Shown: positions 38,294-45,727, numbered from the stretch's first letter. The stretch: 48,980 nucleotides of DNA from DASYXT01 sp035934555 (GCA_035934555.1 DASYXT010000102.1:1-48980); one strand, 5' to 3'. The notes: a model not told the origin generated them from the sequence alone. Translations and numbers: made by a program.

Positions 38294-39313
38294 ATGAAAG
38301 ACCGCTACCGCTTATTCCTCCGTCGCAAGAGCATTTACTACGCTTTCGACAACACCACCAAGACCTTCGAGAGCCTCAAGACCAAAGACAAAGCCCAGGC
38401 CGAGCGCTTGCTCCTCGCCATGAACGAGGCTGGAAAGCAGCCTGCAATGAACCTGAGCCTGGCCCGGGTTTATTTGAAGCATAGTGACCCGCTGGTTTCG
38501 GAACGTACCTGGCAAAACGTCGTTGACGAGATTATCAAAATCCAAACCGGGCCGACGCAATACCGATGGCAGACTGCTGCCAAAGACAAAGCATTCGATT
38601 TGATTCGCTCGCGACTCCTCATCGAGACGCAAGCCGAGCATTTTCTCGATGTCCTCGAACAAGGCTCGGTTTCGACCAATTCATACCTGAGACGGATGCA
38701 CCGGTTTGCACTCGACATGAATTGGCTCCCGTGGGTCGTTCTGCCGACCAAGCGCTGGCCCGTGCTTAAGTTCAAACAGAAACGTGCGATCACATGGGAG
38801 GAGCATCAGAGAATTCTTGCCTCCGAGAAGAATCCCGAGTGGCGCAGCTATTACGAAATGCTGTGGCACCTGGGCGGCTCTCAGACCGACATGGCAACCT
38901 TGCGCGCCGAGGATATTAACTGGACCGACCAAACAATTTCTTACGAACGGATCAAGACCGGTAGTATTTCGGTGATCCATTTCGGGCAGACTGTGGCGGA
39001 CCTGCTAAGATTCCGACCACAGAAGGGGTTTCTCTTCCCAATGATTGCTCTCTGGAAAGAGGCAAGCCGCGGCAAGGCGTTTATCCGTCGTTGCAGATTG
39101 GCAGGGGTGTCTGGGGTTTCCCTCCATTCTTACCGCTATGCCTGGGCGGAGCGCGCAAAGAGCGCCGGCTATCCCGAGCGGTTTGCGCAACAAGCGCTCG
39201 GACATAATTCCATAGCTGTTCACCGTGCCTACGCCAAGCGCGCTCTTGTCAAAATCCCTTCGTTGGAAGATTACGAGAGGCAAGTGGAGTCCAAAGAAGC
39301 TGTTTCAGTTTGA
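38294..39313 (+). CDS. Divergent tyrosine recombinase (integrase)
   Basis: 339 residues. The N-terminal half is a SAM-like core-binding region; the C-terminal half is the catalytic domain. Seen: Lys in the beta-hairpin (ERIKTGS, ~221), His278-Ser-Tyr-Arg281 (box II HxxR), His304 in LGHNS and the nucleophile Tyr313 in HRAYAKRA. The first catalytic Arg, expected where LR.SE occurs, falls in GGSQTDMATLRAEDI, where Ser (about 196) replaces it. The same GGSQTD-type sequence is, from memory, usual in verrucomicrobial integrases, so it may be a subfamily trait. Likely integrates the element at tRNA-Thr. Its end overlaps the converging HTH gene by 43 bases. Confidence 0.85.
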   Translation: MKDRYRLFLRRKSIYYAFDNTTKTFESLKTKDKAQAERLLLAMNEAGKQPAMNLSLARVYLKHSDPLVSERTWQNVVDEIIKIQTGPTQYRWQTAAKDKAFDLIRSRLLIETQAEHFLDVLEQGSVSTNSYLRRMHRFALDMNWLPWVVLPTKRWPVLKFKQKRAITWEEHQRILASEKNPEWRSYYEMLWHLGGSQTDMATLRAEDINWTDQTISYERIKTGSISVIHFGQTVADLLRFRPQKGFLFPMIALWKEASRGKAFIRRCRLAGVSGVSLHSYRYAWAERAKSAGYPERFAQQALGHNSIAVHRAYAKRALVKIPSLEDYERQVESKEAVSV

Positions 39314-39606
39314 GGGAAAGAGTTCGTGATGAGCTTTTCGCGCTGCTTCCCATTCATTTGTTGAACGTGCCTTTCAACAATGCGAATGGCCTTATCCAAC
39401 CAGGCCCGGTCACGGCATAACTCCTCCAGTTCAACCGTAGCGAACCACTTTCGTGAGTTCTGACCCGGCTTTCCCAAAGGAATCAGGTGCCCTGCTCTCA
39501 CCAGCGCCGGCAGGAAGTACAATGGCCAACCGAACATTGCGGCGGCCTCTTCGACTCCGACGCACGCCGGAAGCCCCCGCCCGTTCTGAATTGCTTGCCG
39601 CTGCAT
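39271..39606 (-). CDS. Excisionase-like small HTH protein
   Basis: 111 residues from ATG 39606 (MQRQAIQNGRGLPACVGVEE), four bases after the Zot stop. The first 60 residues look like a MerR/Xis-type winged helix (VEEAAAMFGWPLYFLPALVR, AGHLIPLGKP, then a wing with RKWFATVELEEL). The remainder is helical and basic. The position, tail-to-tail with the integrase at the end of the phage operon, fits a recombination directionality factor, though a plain DNA-binding regulator is possible. Confidence 0.6.
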   Translation of the reverse strand: MQRQAIQNGRGLPACVGVEEAAAMFGWPLYFLPALVRAGHLIPLGKPGQNSRKWFATVELEELCRDRAWLDKAIRIVERHVQQMNGKQREKLITNSFPQTETASLDSTCLS

Positions 39607-39610
39607 ACGT

Positions 39611-40909
39611 TTATCGGAAGGCAGTAGAAGGCCGGGGGAACCCGGGCTGCGGCTGATAGCGCGTCTGAGACCAGCTCTGCCCAATTACCACGACAGTGGA
39701 CTGCGGCACCCCAGGCTCAGCGGCCTGGACAACCCCAGTAGACGCTGGCCGCTCCGGCTGCACCGCACCGACCGATTCAATACCCCTCGGAGGTGTCGCC
39801 CGTTCGTAATACCGCCCTCGAATCACCACGCCCGAAGGCGAGAAAAGGTTAATGTCCCCCGAGTCATACCGCACCGACCGCCCATCAGTCAGGAAGACAG
39901 TAACCGTGCCATTGAGCAACGCATACCCCGCCATTTTAACCGTGTTTGTTTCCGCTGGCGGCGCATAGTCCTCTGGCCGGCCCCGATACTTTAGCGACGT
40001 GTCCGGGCCAGGGCTCGCCAGGTCAAACCGTTTCGCAACGCTGTCCGCGTTCGTCCCCCTCACAGGCGATTCAATACCGGCCTTGGCCATCGCCCGCTTG
40101 CTCGAAAACAAGTAACCGCCGAGCCGAGGCACAAATTGAACGATAGCGAATAGCAGCAGGAAAACCGCGACCACGAACGCCCACCAGGGCAAGCCGCTTC
40201 GCTTTTCCTCCCTGTCCGCGCCTCGCGCGTGAATGCCCACACCTTGCGCAGTGTCGTAGCAACTGGCCAGGCCCGACACGTCCAACCGGAAAGTGCCAGT
40301 CTCCATCGCCTCGCTTGTGTCGCTTGGCGGGGTGGTGAACGTTCGGCGGACAAAAACTCCAGGCAGCCGGAAAAAGCCGTAAGACTCCTTTTTGAGGTTG
40401 CGCAGGTAAGTGTAATCCTGAGTCACCGACCGGAATTGCTTGTCAACATTCATCACGGCTTGCGTGATACAAATAACGGTGTCCCCCAGCTTGCGGTGCT
40501 GACTCAGGTAAAAGAGAACGTCGCGGCCAGTCTCCGCCCAGGCCCGGGCATTAAAGAAGTTGTGAACCTCGTCAATGACATACATCACCCCACCGTCCTG
40601 CAAGGCAGGGTAGACAGGTTTTTTCCCTGCGCTCCATTCCTCTTTGGAGAGCACCGGGACTTGAACGCCACCAGGACGAATCGAGAAGAACCGGCCTGTT
40701 TCCGAGTCATCCAGAAGGCGTACCCGCTGGACTACGTTGCAGTCTCGACTTGGCCAACGCTCTTGCAAATACTCGTTGAGCCGCCCCACGTGCAACGGCA
40801 CATTCGTGAAAATCTCTCGTTTCCCAAACACCAGCTCATCCACAATGAGCTTGACTGCGTAAAGGGTCTTGCCGCCTCCCGGCTTCCCTGAAATGAAGTG
40901 AATCGCCAC
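39611..40909 (-). CDS. Zot/pI-like filamentous phage assembly ATPase
   Basis: 432 residues from a GTG start at 40909, two bases after the stop of the previous gene. P-loop GKPGGGKT at residues 8-15 and Walker B VMYVIDEVHNFF (Asp113-Glu114) lie in a Zot-type ATPase domain (~1-195). One transmembrane helix follows (~241-262, WWAFVVAVFLLLFAIVQF), then a ~170-residue periplasmic part rich in Pro and Thr. Cytoplasmic ATPase, one helix and a periplasmic tail are the topology of inovirus pI, which drives extrusion of coated ssDNA through the inner membrane. This is the hallmark gene for calling the element. Confidence 0.93.
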   Translation of the reverse strand: MAIHFISGKPGGGKTLYAVKLIVDELVFGKREIFTNVPLHVGRLNEYLQERWPSRDCNVVQRVRLLDDSETGRFFSIRPGGVQVPVLSKEEWSAGKKPVYPALQDGGVMYVIDEVHNFFNARAWAETGRDVLFYLSQHRKLGDTVICITQAVMNVDKQFRSVTQDYTYLRNLKKESYGFFRLPGVFVRRTFTTPPSDTSEAMETGTFRLDVSGLASCYDTAQGVGIHARGADREEKRSGLPWWAFVVAVFLLLFAIVQFVPRLGGYLFSSKRAMAKAGIESPVRGTNADSVAKRFDLASPGPDTSLKYRGRPEDYAPPAETNTVKMAGYALLNGTVTVFLTDGRSVRYDSGDINLFSPSGVVIRGRYYERATPPRGIESVGAVQPERPASTGVVQAAEPGVPQSTVVVIGQSWSQTRYQPQPGFPRPSTAFR

Positions 40910-40911
40910 AG

Positions 40912-41154
40912 CTATTTGAAACGGTTTGTTTCCACTACCACCGTGAGCTCGACCCCGTTCGTCACCGTCCGCGCCTCGACGTAGGTTTCGGCGGTGGTGT
41001 AGAAGTCAATTTGGGGATGCGGACCAACGCCGCACACAATGTGCCGCCCGCGTTCAAGTTGGCGCTTCACTGTCCACTGATTCAGGAGACAAAGACCCAC
41101 GGCAACCAGGCAACCGGCCTCGATAGGGTCTACCATGCGAACCCATTTACTCAT
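40912..41154 (-). CDS. Small inovirus protein, one membrane segment
   Basis: 80 residues. MSKWVRMVDPIEAGCLVAVG begins with a hydrophobic segment (~11-27), followed by a polar, beta-prone tail (VEARTVTNGVELTVVVETNR). No family recognised. The start overlaps the end of the preceding gene by eight bases, and Zot begins two bases after its stop, so it belongs to the assembly operon. It could be a small virion or assembly protein. Confidence 0.65.
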   Translation of the reverse strand: MSKWVRMVDPIEAGCLVAVGLCLLNQWTVKRQLERGRHIVCGVGPHPQIDFYTTAETYVEARTVTNGVELTVVVETNRFK

Positions 41155-41536
41155 TCACGCCCCCACCGCCGATGATTTTACGGACCCACCGGGCCGCAAG
41201 CCCCCCGAAGCGCATCACGAACCCGAAGGAAAACCCGAGCCAAAAGTAGTTAATCCAGCCCGCGTTCCCGCTCTCAGCGTAGCCAGTCCCCACGCCGTAA
41301 ATGACCCGCACGTTCACCACACCAACGGTGCCCGCCGTGGTGTTTGTCGCCATTGCTGTTCCGTCCCAGTGGCTCCCCCATGTTCCGTTAACATCAAGCC
41401 CGACCTCCCCAACAGGCCAGACCATGCCATCCGAATTTGTCAGGCTTTGACCCGTCAAGTTGACTACTGTGAACCGCTCCGCGTGCGCCACCAGGCACAG
41501 CAGCAACGCCCCCAGGCACAACGCAGCCTTAAACAT
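41147..41536 (-). CDS. Exported small membrane protein of the inovirus
   Basis: 129 residues. Signal peptide MFKAALCLGALLLCLVAHA, a beta-rich middle (ERFTVVNLTGQSLTNSDG ... GVVNVRVIYGVGTGY) and a C-terminal membrane helix (INYFWLGFSFGFVMRFGGLA) with a basic end (RWVRKIIGG). The topology suits a minor coat or pVI-like protein. The start codon overlaps the stop of the 25-residue peptide gene (ATGTTTAA), giving tight translational coupling. Confidence 0.68.
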   Translation of the reverse strand: MFKAALCLGALLLCLVAHAERFTVVNLTGQSLTNSDGMVWPVGEVGLDVNGTWGSHWDGTAMATNTTAGTVGVVNVRVIYGVGTGYAESGNAGWINYFWLGFSFGFVMRFGGLAARWVRKIIGGGGVNE

Positions 41537-41606
41537 ATTCCCTCAGTGCTCTCACGAGCAGTTCGGCCAGGAACAAGCCGCAGGTGAATGCAATAATGCT
41601 TTCCAT
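41529..41606 (-). CDS. 25-residue hydrophobic peptide, pVII/pIX-like
   Basis: MESIIAFTCGLFLAELLVRA then LREYV. A single hydrophobic segment with a basic C-terminus and a size close to the ~32-33-residue pVII and pIX tip proteins of Ff phages. It lies between the minor coat gene and the next exported protein, with an ATG/TAA overlap to the latter. The gap of eight bases to the preceding gene and the coupling support translation. Too short for ordinary gene finding. Confidence 0.6.
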   Translation of the reverse strand: MESIIAFTCGLFLAELLVRALREYV

Positions 41607-41614
41607 GTAGAACC

Positions 41615-43306
41615 TCACTTTCCCATCAGAAACCGACTGATTGACGAATAGAGCACAATCAATTTGGCTTTCCCGAAGTAGGCCGCAATCCGAGCCCACG
41701 CCAAACCAATCAGCAAGTCCACAGGGAAAACGCGAGTGACCAGGCCCCACGCCGCGCTCGACGGGCACGCCGCGCCGCCTGCCGAGCCCGCTAACTGGCT
41801 TACCCAGGACGTGACTGCGGACGCAAGCCACGTGAACAGGGCCACCCAGATTGCCACGAAGACCCCAGCCACAATGAACATGATCACCGTCGCTTGAACG
41901 TTGAACCCCATCACCCCGACATTGGGCACGCCGCCCATTTCCGCCTGCGAATACGTGCTCGCCGCGTCCGCAATCATCACGCCCATTTCCCGGCAGAACC
42001 AAATCAGGGCGATCAGCGTGATGAAGCCCTTGACCCATGCGCACACGGGCATTCCCGTGACTGTGTCCGGATCAACCGAAAGCACATTGCCGTTGAGGAA
42101 GCCGAAACTCGCTGTCAGGCCGCCGCTACCGCTCCCAAGACTCGGAGCACTGCCCAAGCCGCTCGATAACCCGTCAATGGCACTAGTAGCGCCGGATGCT
42201 GCCGCCGTCCCGGACGTTGTCGCAGTCGCCTGGTTCGTGCCGTTGCCCATCGCTCCCGAGATACCCGTCGTTTGCAAGTTCGTGTCATACACCGACGAGC
42301 CTACATACACATTTGTCCCCGACCCGCCGCCGCTCCCCGTGCCATTGGTGCCGGCACTGGCCACTTGCGTCAGGCGCGTTAAATCATCGTGAAGAGTGCC
42401 CAGGCCGTGCGTGATTGCATCATAAAGCGCTTGGTCGCCCTGCTGAATACTGCCGACCAGGTTCGTTTGGTCGGGGTAGATAATGCCCGTGCCGCTCGGC
42501 CCGTTCGTGAACGTCGCTCCGCTGTAGATGAAACCGCCTGTCGGCGCTGACGGATTTCCCGGAGGACTGCCAGGCGTGCCGAAGGCCAGCCCGACGGGAA
42601 CCGCTGTTCCCACATCCCCGTTCAGCCCCTCAAGCCACAGGGTGTTCACGCCGCCCACCTGCGTTGCCGCTATGCTCCAATTCTGAAACGCTTGCGCGTA
42701 AAGACCGTTCGTGTATTGCTGGCATACCGTGGTACTCAACACCCCGGACTTGCCCGCGTCCAGGAACAGAAACGTCGGGTTGCTCACAGTCCCACCGACC
42801 GCACCAGGAACCGCGCCCCCGGAATAAGTGCCGTTCGTGGCCCCGCCGCCGTAAGGTGAATACATCTGGTAGGCCATCGGCCCGGACGAGTTGTTTTTGA
42901 CCGCCATTTTGACAACCACCTGGTTGCAGTTTGTGGCGCAGAAGCTTCCCGGCGCTGCGTTGTAAATAATGGAGCCCCCGCCCATGGCCATGCCTCCGCC
43001 ACCCACCAGCCCGATGCCATACCCACAACCGCACAGCGAGAACCAATTCACCGAAGCCGACTGGCCAGGCTGCAACGTCCCGCCACCATAGACCGTTCCG
43101 CCCTGGCAGCCAGAAGGACAGTTGAGCAACTGAAACGTAAACGAGTTCGTGCAGCCACTCTCATTGATGATGGTGATGTTGTTCTGCGAATATTGCGCCC
43201 ATGCCGGCGCAACGTTGAGAATTACCCCCACCACCAGGTAAGACCCCCGCCGTAAAAACGCGCCTAATGCCACGCCAGGCGTCAAGTGTCTTGGTGCATC
43301 GCTCAT
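41615..43306 (-). CDS. Large minor coat/adsorption protein (pIII-like)
   Basis: 563 residues from ATG 43306 (MSDAPRHLTP), which leads into a signal peptide ending APAWA-QYSQ; the in-frame ATG at 43381 adds unlike sequence. The exported part has a Cys-rich region (~55-140: CTNSFTFQLLNCPSGC, SLCGCGYG), then Gly/Ser/Thr-rich linkers (GTNGTGSGGGSGTNVYVGSS). The C-terminal ~130 residues hold three to four membrane segments (ITLIALIWFC, ATVIMFIVAGVFVAIWVALF, LLIGLAWARIAAYFG). N-terminal receptor-binding part, Gly-rich linker and C-terminal anchor are the plan of inovirus pIII; extra helices suggest pVI-like functions are fused. No homology is claimed beyond architecture. Confidence 0.72.
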   Translation of the reverse strand: MSDAPRHLTPGVALGAFLRRGSYLVVGVILNVAPAWAQYSQNNITIINESGCTNSFTFQLLNCPSGCQGGTVYGGGTLQPGQSASVNWFSLCGCGYGIGLVGGGGMAMGGGSIIYNAAPGSFCATNCNQVVVKMAVKNNSSGPMAYQMYSPYGGGATNGTYSGGAVPGAVGGTVSNPTFLFLDAGKSGVLSTTVCQQYTNGLYAQAFQNWSIAATQVGGVNTLWLEGLNGDVGTAVPVGLAFGTPGSPPGNPSAPTGGFIYSGATFTNGPSGTGIIYPDQTNLVGSIQQGDQALYDAITHGLGTLHDDLTRLTQVASAGTNGTGSGGGSGTNVYVGSSVYDTNLQTTGISGAMGNGTNQATATTSGTAAASGATSAIDGLSSGLGSAPSLGSGSGGLTASFGFLNGNVLSVDPDTVTGMPVCAWVKGFITLIALIWFCREMGVMIADAASTYSQAEMGGVPNVGVMGFNVQATVIMFIVAGVFVAIWVALFTWLASAVTSWVSQLAGSAGGAACPSSAAWGLVTRVFPVDLLIGLAWARIAAYFGKAKLIVLYSSISRFLMGK

Positions 43307-43398
43307 TGTTGCCCCCAGAAGGGAAAAGGGGCTGGCAGGCTCCCGGTAGCCCGGAAAGGAAGAAACCCCGGGTCTGCCCACCAGCCCCCCAACCGGCC

Positions 43399-43588
43399 TT
43401 AGATCAGCTTCCGCACGACCTTACGGCCGATGACGAACAGCAGAACCGCAATGCCCACAACCACCGCTGCGGTCTGATAGCCGCTGGCAGCGGTGATGAC
43501 GCCGGTAACGTCAGTTTGAGCAAACGCCGGAATTGCGGCACCCGCCGCACCCCGCAGCCACAAGGGCTTTCTTCATGGTTCCATTCAT
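43399..43588 (-). CDS. Major coat protein (pVIII-like), frame broken by one base
   Basis: From ATG 43588 (or 43576) the frame reads MNGTMKKALVAAG and then goes off at a GGGG run (plus-strand CCCC, 43550-43553). Taking out one G gives AAGAAIPAFA, a signal peptide cleaved before QTDVTGVITAASG, then YQTAAVVVGIAVLLFVIGRK and VVRKLI. That is a 39-residue mature protein: short acidic N-terminus, one membrane helix and a basic C-terminus, as in Ff and Pf coat proteins. The reading frame of the mature part has no ATG of its own; a TTG would give only a 15-residue leader. So either the base is an error or the prophage cannot make virions. Confidence 0.8.
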
Positions 43589-43590
43589 GC

Positions 43591-43749
43591 TTACCAACAG
43601 AGCCCAACGAGTAGCTGCGCAATCCAATACGCGGTAGCTATTCCCACGATGACGCCTAACGCCCTGCGTGGAGCCCACCGACAGACCCGGTCTGCAACCA
43701 GGCCCGCAGCAAGTGCCGCAATCAGAATCACTGCTAAACGCACGCTCAT
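43591..43749 (-). CDS. 52-residue two-helix membrane protein
   Basis: MSVRLAVILIAALAAGLVAD then RVCRWAPRRALGVIVGIATAYWIAQLLVGLCW: two hydrophobic helices joined by a basic loop. Its TAA is two bases before the coat protein ATG at 43588, so the two are in one unit. First gene after the structured intergenic region. No family recognised; possibly a minor virion protein or holin-like accessory. Confidence 0.6.
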   Translation of the reverse strand: MSVRLAVILIAALAAGLVADRVCRWAPRRALGVIVGIATAYWIAQLLVGLCW

Positions 43750-43779
43750 ATGTCGCTGTTTTGTAAACACCCGCTCGCC

Positions 43780-43794
43780 GCCGCGAATCGCGGC
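43780..43794. repeat. Perfect hairpin GCCGCG-AAT-CGCGGC
   Basis: Six-base-pair stem with a three-base loop, 31 bases upstream of the 52-residue gene in the inovirus intergenic region. It may be part of the origin or packaging structure. Confidence 0.55.
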
Positions 43795-43878
43795 TTACGG
43801 TCTGCCCGGCCAGGCTCAGTGTGTGTTAGCCAAAGGCCCGACCCGGAAATCGATTAGTACATACGATATTCAAGATAC

Positions 43879-43929
43879 CCCGCGCACCCGCGCCGCTGCC
43901 GCGGCGCGGGTGCTACGGGGACCCCGTAA
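43879..43929. repeat. Large GC hairpin with competing palindrome
   Basis: CCCCG(c)GCACCCGCGCCG, loop CTGCCG, then CGGCGCGGGTGC(ta)CGGGG: 17 paired bases with one small internal loop (43879-43921). Its right arm CGGGG is also the left arm of TACGGGG-A-CCCCGTA (43915-43929), so two structures compete for the same bases. No T-run follows in either direction, so an ordinary terminator is unlikely. Confidence 0.75.
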
Positions 43930-44107
43930 TTTCGAGAGCAGGACGGGTAAGTTAGGCACCCATCTAGCCCGCAGTCCTTTTGTCCGTTTACAGACCCGGT
44001 CAACACCCCGCCTCATCGGCGGAGCAGGGGCCATCAAAGCCCACGCGGTAGAGTCATGGCATCAGCCTGGACGGACTGCGGGATTGTCGCATCAATGGCC
44101 CACGCCA

Positions 44108-44659
44108 CTAAAGCGCAGGGGACTCTGCATCCCCCGTGTTGAACAATCCTGCCTTGCCTGGCGCTGTTCCCTCACACGTATACCTCAAGCTCAGGCGCAC
44201 CGCCCGAAACACCGAGGCAGAGAGTTCCAGCCGGTCGGACCGATTGAATTTTCCCAATTCGTAGAGGTTCCCTCCAGAGAGACACCCCTCGATATAATCC
44301 GCGCCAGCAAGTCGCGAATCATAAGGCCTGACCACCGCGTGGCCCCCCGTCTGCCTCTTCCACAAATAAGCCAGACGAAAGGCCAGCGAGTGCGGGTTAC
44401 TGCCTGCCCCCGTTCGACCGAGCAGGTAATGGAAATGAAAACGGTCGCCCAATTCCCCACGCTCCGACCGTAACGCAATCAGGAGTTTACCATAGGGGAC
44501 TTCCAAGGCCTCCGCCGCGCCGTGCAGATGACGCCACGCCATCCGCCAGCCGCGCCGTTCAATGGGGGTAGAGCCTTCAAATGTTAAGGTTGCAAAGCAG
44601 TCCCACGGCAAAAGCGCGAGGCTGTAGGCGAAACCCTTGGAAGCTTGGGCAAGATTCAT
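44108..44659 (-). CDS. HUH replication endonuclease (Rep) of the inovirus
   Basis: 183 residues. Motif I FATLTF (22-27), metal-binding HUH motif HFH (75-77) in GDRFHFHYLLG, and a single catalytic Tyr candidate, Tyr122 in GADYIEGCL, match single-strand-nicking Rep proteins (pII-like) that start rolling-circle replication by cutting the origin and attaching to the 5' end. No helicase domain, as expected. Small for the class but all three motifs are in order. It lies just downstream of the ssDNA-binding candidate (14-base gap) and just before the hairpin-rich region where its nick site should be. Confidence 0.82.
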   Translation of the reverse strand: MNLAQASKGFAYSLALLPWDCFATLTFEGSTPIERRGWRMAWRHLHGAAEALEVPYGKLLIALRSERGELGDRFHFHYLLGRTGAGSNPHSLAFRLAYLWKRQTGGHAVVRPYDSRLAGADYIEGCLSGGNLYELGKFNRSDRLELSASVFRAVRLSLRYTCEGTAPGKAGLFNTGDAESPAL

Positions 44660-44673
44660 CGGGCGGCCAAGTG

Positions 44674-44958
44674 CTACTTGGGCGTGGAACCGTTCACGAT
44701 CAATCGACCGCGCATCGTGGGATTGCCCTTGCCGGACATTTCACGCACTTCGATTTGCACGCTTTTACCATTTAACTGACCGCCCGAAAACTTCTCGACC
44801 TCGCCGGCGTCCGCGTCCAGAACGTAACGCGGCATCTGGCGCATCGGACACTCGCCCTCATCCAGCAGGATCAGCAGATGATTAATTTGCTCGGGCCGGC
44901 CGTCACGCGCTGGCCACGCCTGCTTGGTCGTGTCTATCACTTTGAACTTTCCAACCAT
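44674..44958 (-). CDS. Candidate ssDNA-binding protein (pV-like)
   Basis: 94 residues. The start is supported by a good Shine-Dalgarno (AGAAAGG, seven bases before ATG 44958). The sequence is compact and beta-rich (MVGKFKVIDTTKQAW, HLLILLDEGECPMRQMPRYV, GKSVQIEVREMSGKG, MRGRLIVNG), compatible with an OB-fold. Size and place directly before Rep match gene V-type proteins that coat phage ssDNA before assembly. There is no decisive motif; the call rests on context. Confidence 0.55.
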   Translation of the reverse strand: MVGKFKVIDTTKQAWPARDGRPEQINHLLILLDEGECPMRQMPRYVLDADAGEVEKFSGGQLNGKSVQIEVREMSGKGNPTMRGRLIVNGSTPK

Positions 44959-44979
44959 ACTTTGCCTTTCTTAGTTTGT

Positions 44980-45298
44980 TTAGAACGGCTCTTCACACCT
45001 CTGCATCGGGACCGCCGTCCTTGGAACCCGACCCAGAAAACTCGCTTGCACCTCCTGGCGGTTGCTCTTGGACGCATTGCAATGAGTGCACCGCAACGCC
45101 AGGTTGCCCGCCGCAAATTCCGCACGGTAGAAGCTTGAGCCGGTGCGACCATTCCATCCTGTGGTGCTCTTGCCCCTTGGGCTCGATACAATCGAACTCC
45201 AACTCTGCCGTCGCTCCGCAGTCCACACACCGCCCGCCCAATAGCTGACGCAATCGCTCCGTTTGCCGGCGCGCCCAGTGTCTCTGACGCAAACCCAT
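44980..45298 (-). pseudogene. HNH-type nuclease protein, frame broken
   Basis: ATG 45298 (MGLRQRHWARRQTERLRQLL) follows the previous stop by four bases. The first frame gives a zinc-type half CVDCGATAELEFDCIEPKGQ then EHHRMEWSHR; near 45140 the match moves to another frame, SSFYRAEFAAGNLALRCTHC then NASKSNRQ, running to 44980. Removing one base of the GG at 45140-45141 joins them into one ~105-residue protein with two CxxC pairs and the N of the HNH motif. Small HNH proteins are common phage cargo. The frame break may be error or decay. Confidence 0.65.
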
Positions 45299-45302
45299 AC
45301 GG

Positions 45303-45521
45303 CTACCGGCCCCATCTCCCGCCCGGGTGATAACCACCCCGAGCCAAAACTTTTGTTCGGATTATCCGCCGCAGCAGTTCCCCACTCGTCAGCCCCTGCT
45401 TTTGCGCCAGCGCGTTAAACTCCGCCCACGTCTGCTCCTCCACATACGCTCCCACTATCCGCCGACCCCCACCCTTGGGTCGTGGGTCGTTACCACCTGT
45501 CCGCGTTTCAGCTTTCAACAT
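45303..45521 (-). CDS. Ribbon-helix-helix protein 1
   Basis: 72 residues. Basic N-terminus, then IVGAYVEEQTWAEFNALAQK and QGLTSGELLRRIIRTKV: one strand and two helices, the CopG/Arc-type ribbon-helix-helix fold that binds DNA as a dimer. Related in pattern to the next two upstream proteins (VGAY....; LT...L.RE/RI). Expected to repress phage genes. The HNH gene follows four bases after its stop. Confidence 0.68.
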   Translation of the reverse strand: MLKAETRTGGNDPRPKGGGRRIVGAYVEEQTWAEFNALAQKQGLTSGELLRRIIRTKVLARGGYHPGGRWGR

Positions 45522-45556
45522 AGTTCGCTCTAACCAATTTTGTCTTTGTCCTCGGC

Positions 45557-45727
45557 CTAGCGGGCCTGGCCCTCTGCCTCCCGCCGGATGTATTCCTTCA
45601 CCAATTCCCGGACCAGGTCTGCCACCGTCAGGCCCCGGCGCTTGGCCTCAGCCTTAAGCTGCGCCCGCTCCCGGGGCGCCAGATACGCCCCCACCAGCTT
45701 CAGTCCCGCTTTCCGTTGATTTGGCAT
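45557..45727 (-). CDS. Ribbon-helix-helix protein 2
   Basis: 56 residues from ATG 45727 (MPNQRKAGLKLVGAYLAPRE, then RAQLKAEAKRRGLTVADLVR). Strand-helix-helix pattern typical of CopG/Arc proteins, ending in a basic helix (ELVKEYIRREAEGQAR). A longer in-frame start at 45757 would lie in the operator-like site at 45745-45760, so the shorter start is preferred. Likely DNA-binding repressor or anti-repressor of the phage. Confidence 0.7.
   Translation of the reverse strand: MPNQRKAGLKLVGAYLAPRERAQLKAEAKRRGLTVADLVRELVKEYIRREAEGQAR

Larger units (their letters stand above)
43750..44107. other. Inovirus intergenic region, candidate ori/packaging signal
   Basis: 358 bases without a convincing gene between the Rep gene and the coat gene module. 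It holds several inverted repeats: 43780-43794, the large hairpin 43879-43921, a 7-bp-arm palindrome 43915-43929 and CCGCC-TCATC-GGCGG at 44008-44022. In Ff phages the equivalent single large non-coding region carries the Rep nick site, minus-strand origin and packaging hairpin. An AT-rich patch at 43850-43875 next to the hairpin could contain a leftward promoter for the coat genes. Function is inferred from position and structure. Confidence 0.55.

Noticed and set aside
41529..42044. 171-codon minus-strand frame overlapping the pIII-like gene
   Set aside because: Most of it is an out-of-frame reading of the pIII-like gene; only its last 25 codons (ATG 41606) look real and are annotated separately.
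43879..43929. Rho-independent terminator
   Set aside because: The stem is strong, but no T-run follows in either orientation; an ssDNA origin or packaging structure is more likely.
43975..44084. 53-codon minus-strand frame in the intergenic region (MAPAPPMRRGVDRV...)
   Set aside because: Arg-rich, runs into the large hairpin, no ribosome-binding site and no hydrophobic or domain pattern.
43649..44473. 274-codon plus-strand open frame across the phage intergenic region and Rep
   Set aside because: It runs antisense to Rep and through the hairpins, is Arg-rich with no domain, and Rep motifs are clear on the other strand.
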